DNA of 64,000 nucleotides, from the NCBI RefSeq assembly GCF_040100845.1, contig NZ_JAZHSH010000001.1, positions 3,332,501 through 3,396,500 on the forward strand. The letters run 5' to 3'. Position 1 is the stretch's first letter, and each line of letters starts with the position of its first letter. The DNA comes from Chengkuizengella sp. SCS-71B. Its GTDB lineage: Bacteria; Bacillota; Bacilli; Paenibacillales; KCTC-33759. Below the pieces are notes generated by a model, which had not been told where the DNA came from, ran no database searches, and saw only the letters and a list, made by a program, of their open reading frames with translations. A program made the position numbers and the translations under genes. Shown here one piece after another: positions 61,596-64,000 of the stretch.

Positions 61596-61943
61596 TTAGG
61601 ACTTTTCTAATGCAGAAGCCACTTCTATGGCACGATCAACGAAAGTCTCAATTTCCTCCTGCGTTTTTCTCAATTTATTTACAAATCGAATAAGCTCCTT
61701 GTTCTCATGAAAAGCTATAAAGCTTGGGATGCCTAACACATTGTTCTGATCAACTAAATCAGGAAATTGTTCTGAATCAATTTCAATAAAACGGACTTTA
61801 CCTTCATATTTTGCAATGACTTCTGGCATAAATGGATCTATGAAGCGGCAATCAACACACCAATCAGCCTTGAAAACGGCAATGACAGGAATGCTATCTG
61901 AAATCATTTCTGTGAACTGTTTTTCACTTGTTAATTTTTCCAT
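61596..61943 (-). CDS. Thioredoxin-like protein
   Basis: 115 residues, active site FKADWCVDCRFIDPF (about 24-38), with CVDC in place of CGPC, and cis-Pro in LGIPSFIAF. ATG 61943 has AAAGGAGG 12 nt upstream; an upstream in-frame ATG (61994) would add a basic stretch and lacks a site. Placement next to ctaA suggests, without proving, a role in redox care of the respiratory chain. Confidence 0.85.
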   Translation of the reverse strand: MEKLTSEKQFTEMISDSIPVIAVFKADWCVDCRFIDPFMPEVIAKYEGKVRFIEIDSEQFPDLVDQNNVLGIPSFIAFHENKELIRFVNKLRKTQEEIETFVDRAIEVASALEKS

Positions 61944-62123
61944 AATCTTATTACTCCTCCTTTGATTATCCTCTTTAAAAAGGAATCTTAACAACTATTA
62001 TACGGAATACTAGTACTACCATTCAAATCTCATCAGTAATTTACAGTCCGTTCGACTTCTTGATTAACTGAATGATTACGGAATGTTAATACGTGGATAT
62101 ATAAAACTTCTTACATTTATCAA

Positions 62124-63359
62124 ATGAGAAAGAGGGTGTTCCTAATTTTTAAAAATCTTTTTATGGAAACAAAACAAAAAACAAAAAACTTATTAAGATT
62201 CTTACAACTAAAAAAACAATACACCCCTTTAGTTTACGATACAAATGATTTGAGAATGATTCATAAAAAATTAAAGACTACATTAGAACACCCTAAACCT
62301 ACGAACACTATTTTTACTAATATTGAACTAGAGATTTTTAAAAAAATTCAACAAAAAACTAAGGCTAATAACCTTAACAATATTACACGCACCCAAGCAT
62401 ACCTAGAAGTTTACAAGAGAAATTCTAACCTTCACTGGGCGTTTCTAGCTCATATGGTATCAAGAAATAGCGGTTGGAATATGACGGATTTAAAAGGAGA
62501 ATTTCTCCCTAGATTACTTAACTCCGAAAAGAGACTAGCTACGTTTTTAATGCTAGAGAGAGCAAATGCACTTATCTTTCAAGATGCCTATCCCCAGTTA
62601 TTATTATATGAGGAAAGTTTAAGTTTAAAAAAGAACTTATTTCATTTGTTAGATGCCTTTCATGTATCTAAATTTATGCGTCCCTTCTGGGATATTTTCT
62701 GGAATAATCCACAACAATCTACTTTGTTAACTATCGCTCTTATTATTAATGAACAAAATTACATTGAAAAAAGAGTTGTCTTAAATCCGAAATATAAAGA
62801 AAGAGTGTTGGACAAGTTTTATTTTAAAACACAATCCTTATTGCAACTTAATCAAATCCTCTTTCCAATGGTTTATTCTAGTCAATATGATAAAAAAAAC
62901 TTAGTGGGGGTCACAGTTCAGAATTTTTCCAATCTTAAAGAAAGAATTGCAGTAGGAAAAAAACTATATACTATTATATATTGTTATCCTGATTATTATC
63001 AGGCCATTAGAAATTTCTCTAATCATGTTGCTCACTCTGGTTCTCGAGTAGATTACTGTCCTGAGTTATTTTCAAAAAAGAAATCAACTTCTTCCGACTA
63101 TACCATGCAAAAAATTATAGGATGTAAATTAAAAAAAGGAGCCGAACCGCTGTCCAGCCCCGAATTAACGGAAGTATGGTCTAATGTTCCTTTTCAGTCC
63201 ACAACGCAAGAGGATTGGTTTATTGATCTCTCTATGCTAAAACATTTTAAAAAAATAAAACCACCGATTACTTTGGAAATGACGCACAATTATTGCCAAG
63301 CTTTAAATAAAATAGAGTTAGCAGTTATGGCAGAAAAAATGTTGTTTGAAGAAAATTAA
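62124..63359 (+). CDS. DUF2515 (YppC-like) protein
   Basis: 411 residues. It matches the DUF2515 pattern: NLNNITRTQAYLEVYKRNSNLHWAFLAHMVSRNSGWNMTDLKG (about 88-130), FLMLERANALIFQDAYPQLLLYEES, and NFSNHVAHSGSRVDYCPELFS. A basic N-terminus, no signal peptide. Conserved in Bacillales, function unknown. Stop codon abuts the stop of the convergent flippase gene with no spacer. Confidence 0.85.
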   Translation: MRKRVFLIFKNLFMETKQKTKNLLRFLQLKKQYTPLVYDTNDLRMIHKKLKTTLEHPKPTNTIFTNIELEIFKKIQQKTKANNLNNITRTQAYLEVYKRNSNLHWAFLAHMVSRNSGWNMTDLKGEFLPRLLNSEKRLATFLMLERANALIFQDAYPQLLLYEESLSLKKNLFHLLDAFHVSKFMRPFWDIFWNNPQQSTLLTIALIINEQNYIEKRVVLNPKYKERVLDKFYFKTQSLLQLNQILFPMVYSSQYDKKNLVGVTVQNFSNLKERIAVGKKLYTIIYCYPDYYQAIRNFSNHVAHSGSRVDYCPELFSKKKSTSSDYTMQKIIGCKLKKGAEPLSSPELTEVWSNVPFQSTTQEDWFIDLSMLKHFKKIKPPITLEMTHNYCQALNKIELAVMAEKMLFEEN

Positions 63360-64000
63360 TCAGCGATTTATGATACGTAAAACTTTTTGCATTACATTCT
63401 GAATTCTACCAGGCAAGTGACGAATATCATTTTCAGTTATCACTCTGAATTTAATCATGAATATTAAATATAAAATCCCAATAATCGATCCTAAAATGAC
63501 AGAGTGCACTGCATAAGTAACCCTCTCAATAGAAAACTGAATTATGGATTCGTTGAAAAGTATAATTAAATATCCAACACCAACAAGAAGCATGGACGTA
63601 ATTAGCGTGCCTATCCACTTTTTCCCTAATATCGTGTAAGAAACTGTTTTTTTCAAATAAAATAAGTTTAATATCATTACAATGGAAAAACTAATAGCAG
63701 TAGATAAAATGATTCCACCAACTCCAAGCCATGGTGCTAATAAAAAGTTCCCTGCCACTTTCAATACTACACCTAGCGATACATGAATCATCGGTCTTTT
63801 GAATTGTCCTAATCCCATTAAAATGGTACCTGATGTCATCATCAATACTTGGAATATTGTGCTAGCAGTTAAATAAACAATAACTGACGTTCCTAATGTA
63901 TTTTTGAATAATAATCCATTAATAGGCTCTGCTGCAATACATAATACTAAGATGACTGGCAAGCTGAAAAGAATAGACATTCTTAAAGCTAGCGATGTTT
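63360..64000 (-). CDS. SpoVB/MurJ-like polysaccharide flippase, C-terminal part (5' end outside window)
   Basis: The frame is open from the window end (TSLALRMSILFSLPVI...), so ATG 63980 is internal. The visible 213 residues have six hydrophobic helices: PVILVLCIAAEPINGLLF, STIFQVLMMTSGTILMGLGQ (the conserved MOP-family stretch), MIHVSLGVVLKVAGNFLLAPWLGVGGIILSTAISF. The tail HLPGRIQNVMQKVLRIINR is basic. MOP-family lipid-linked sugar flippase, as SpoVB, YtgP and relatives. Which member cannot be told from the C-terminus. Confidence 0.82.
   Translation of the reverse strand, partial: TSLALRMSILFSLPVILVLCIAAEPINGLLFKNTLGTSVIVYLTASTIFQVLMMTSGTILMGLGQFKRPMIHVSLGVVLKVAGNFLLAPWLGVGGIILSTAISFSIVMILNLFYLKKTVSYTILGKKWIGTLITSMLLVGVGYLIILFNESIIQFSIERVTYAVHSVILGSIIGILYLIFMIKFRVITENDIRHLPGRIQNVMQKVLRIINR

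Overview
The window looks like the chromosome of a low-GC, spore-forming, respiring Gram-positive of the order Bacillales. Evidence: GlpP-type antitermination of glpD, the EcsAB transporter, DnaB/DnaI, Sda, HemQ, SdhCAB and an intact B. subtilis-like yuiB/yumB/yumC/yutM/yutJ/yuzB/yutI block. MqnE points to the futalosine route to menaquinone, and this with the very AT-rich sequence suggests a Paenibacillaceae-like lineage. The genus is inference. No rRNA, tRNA or CRISPR array was seen.

Layout. 1-4.9 kb: glpD (cut by the window edge) behind a glpP-controlled hairpin, psd and an aminotransferase. 5.1-8.3 kb: two identical 1507-bp IS4-family elements, each with its own 9-bp target duplication, inserted at the same point of a dispersed repeat unit. 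8.4-14 kb: ecsAB, a ykuS-like gene, an SDR, cheX, a LysR regulator and hisJ. 14-24 kb: a frameshifted ZosA-like metal ATPase divergent from a CzcD-like exporter, then a MacB-like ABC exporter headed by a 20-codon peptide, and a two-component system whose promoter is nearly a copy of the exporter's promoter. 24-33 kb: EcsC, sdhBAC with a divergent LysR gene, a CPBP protease and uvrC.

33.1-41.8 kb is the most remarkable part. An island of about 9 kb sits between uvrC and trxA, genes that I recall as neighbours in B. subtilis. It holds four paralogous proteins that look like matrixin/metzincin proteases whose catalytic Glu is always Ala, each followed by an NTR/TIMP-like beta domain. Next come a SigO-like sigma factor with an RsoA-like partner, a 200-aa unknown protein, and an XhlA-like/holin/amidase lysis cassette. 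Six copies of one promoter (TTGCTT, exactly 18 bp, CTTTAT/A) lie in front of the sigma gene, the 200-aa gene, three of the four paralogues and one deleted gene; four of them continue into a conserved hairpin leader. I read this as a self-contained regulon: a dedicated sigma factor makes cargo without signal peptides, and a holin/endolysin releases it.

41.8-54.4 kb: trxA, dnaI-dnaB, hemQ, a peroxiredoxin, two flavoprotein reductases, sda, several very small genes, an A-type Fe-S carrier and mqnE. 54.4-55.3 kb is non-coding: a large inverted repeat, a tandem array of 82-bp structured units and a second cluster of the dispersed repeat. 55.3-64 kb: yutJ, yuzB, yutI, an SDR, a HEPN-like protein, a UbiD-family decarboxylase overlapping ctaA, a thioredoxin, a DUF2515 protein and the C-terminal part of a SpoVB-like flippase cut by the window end.
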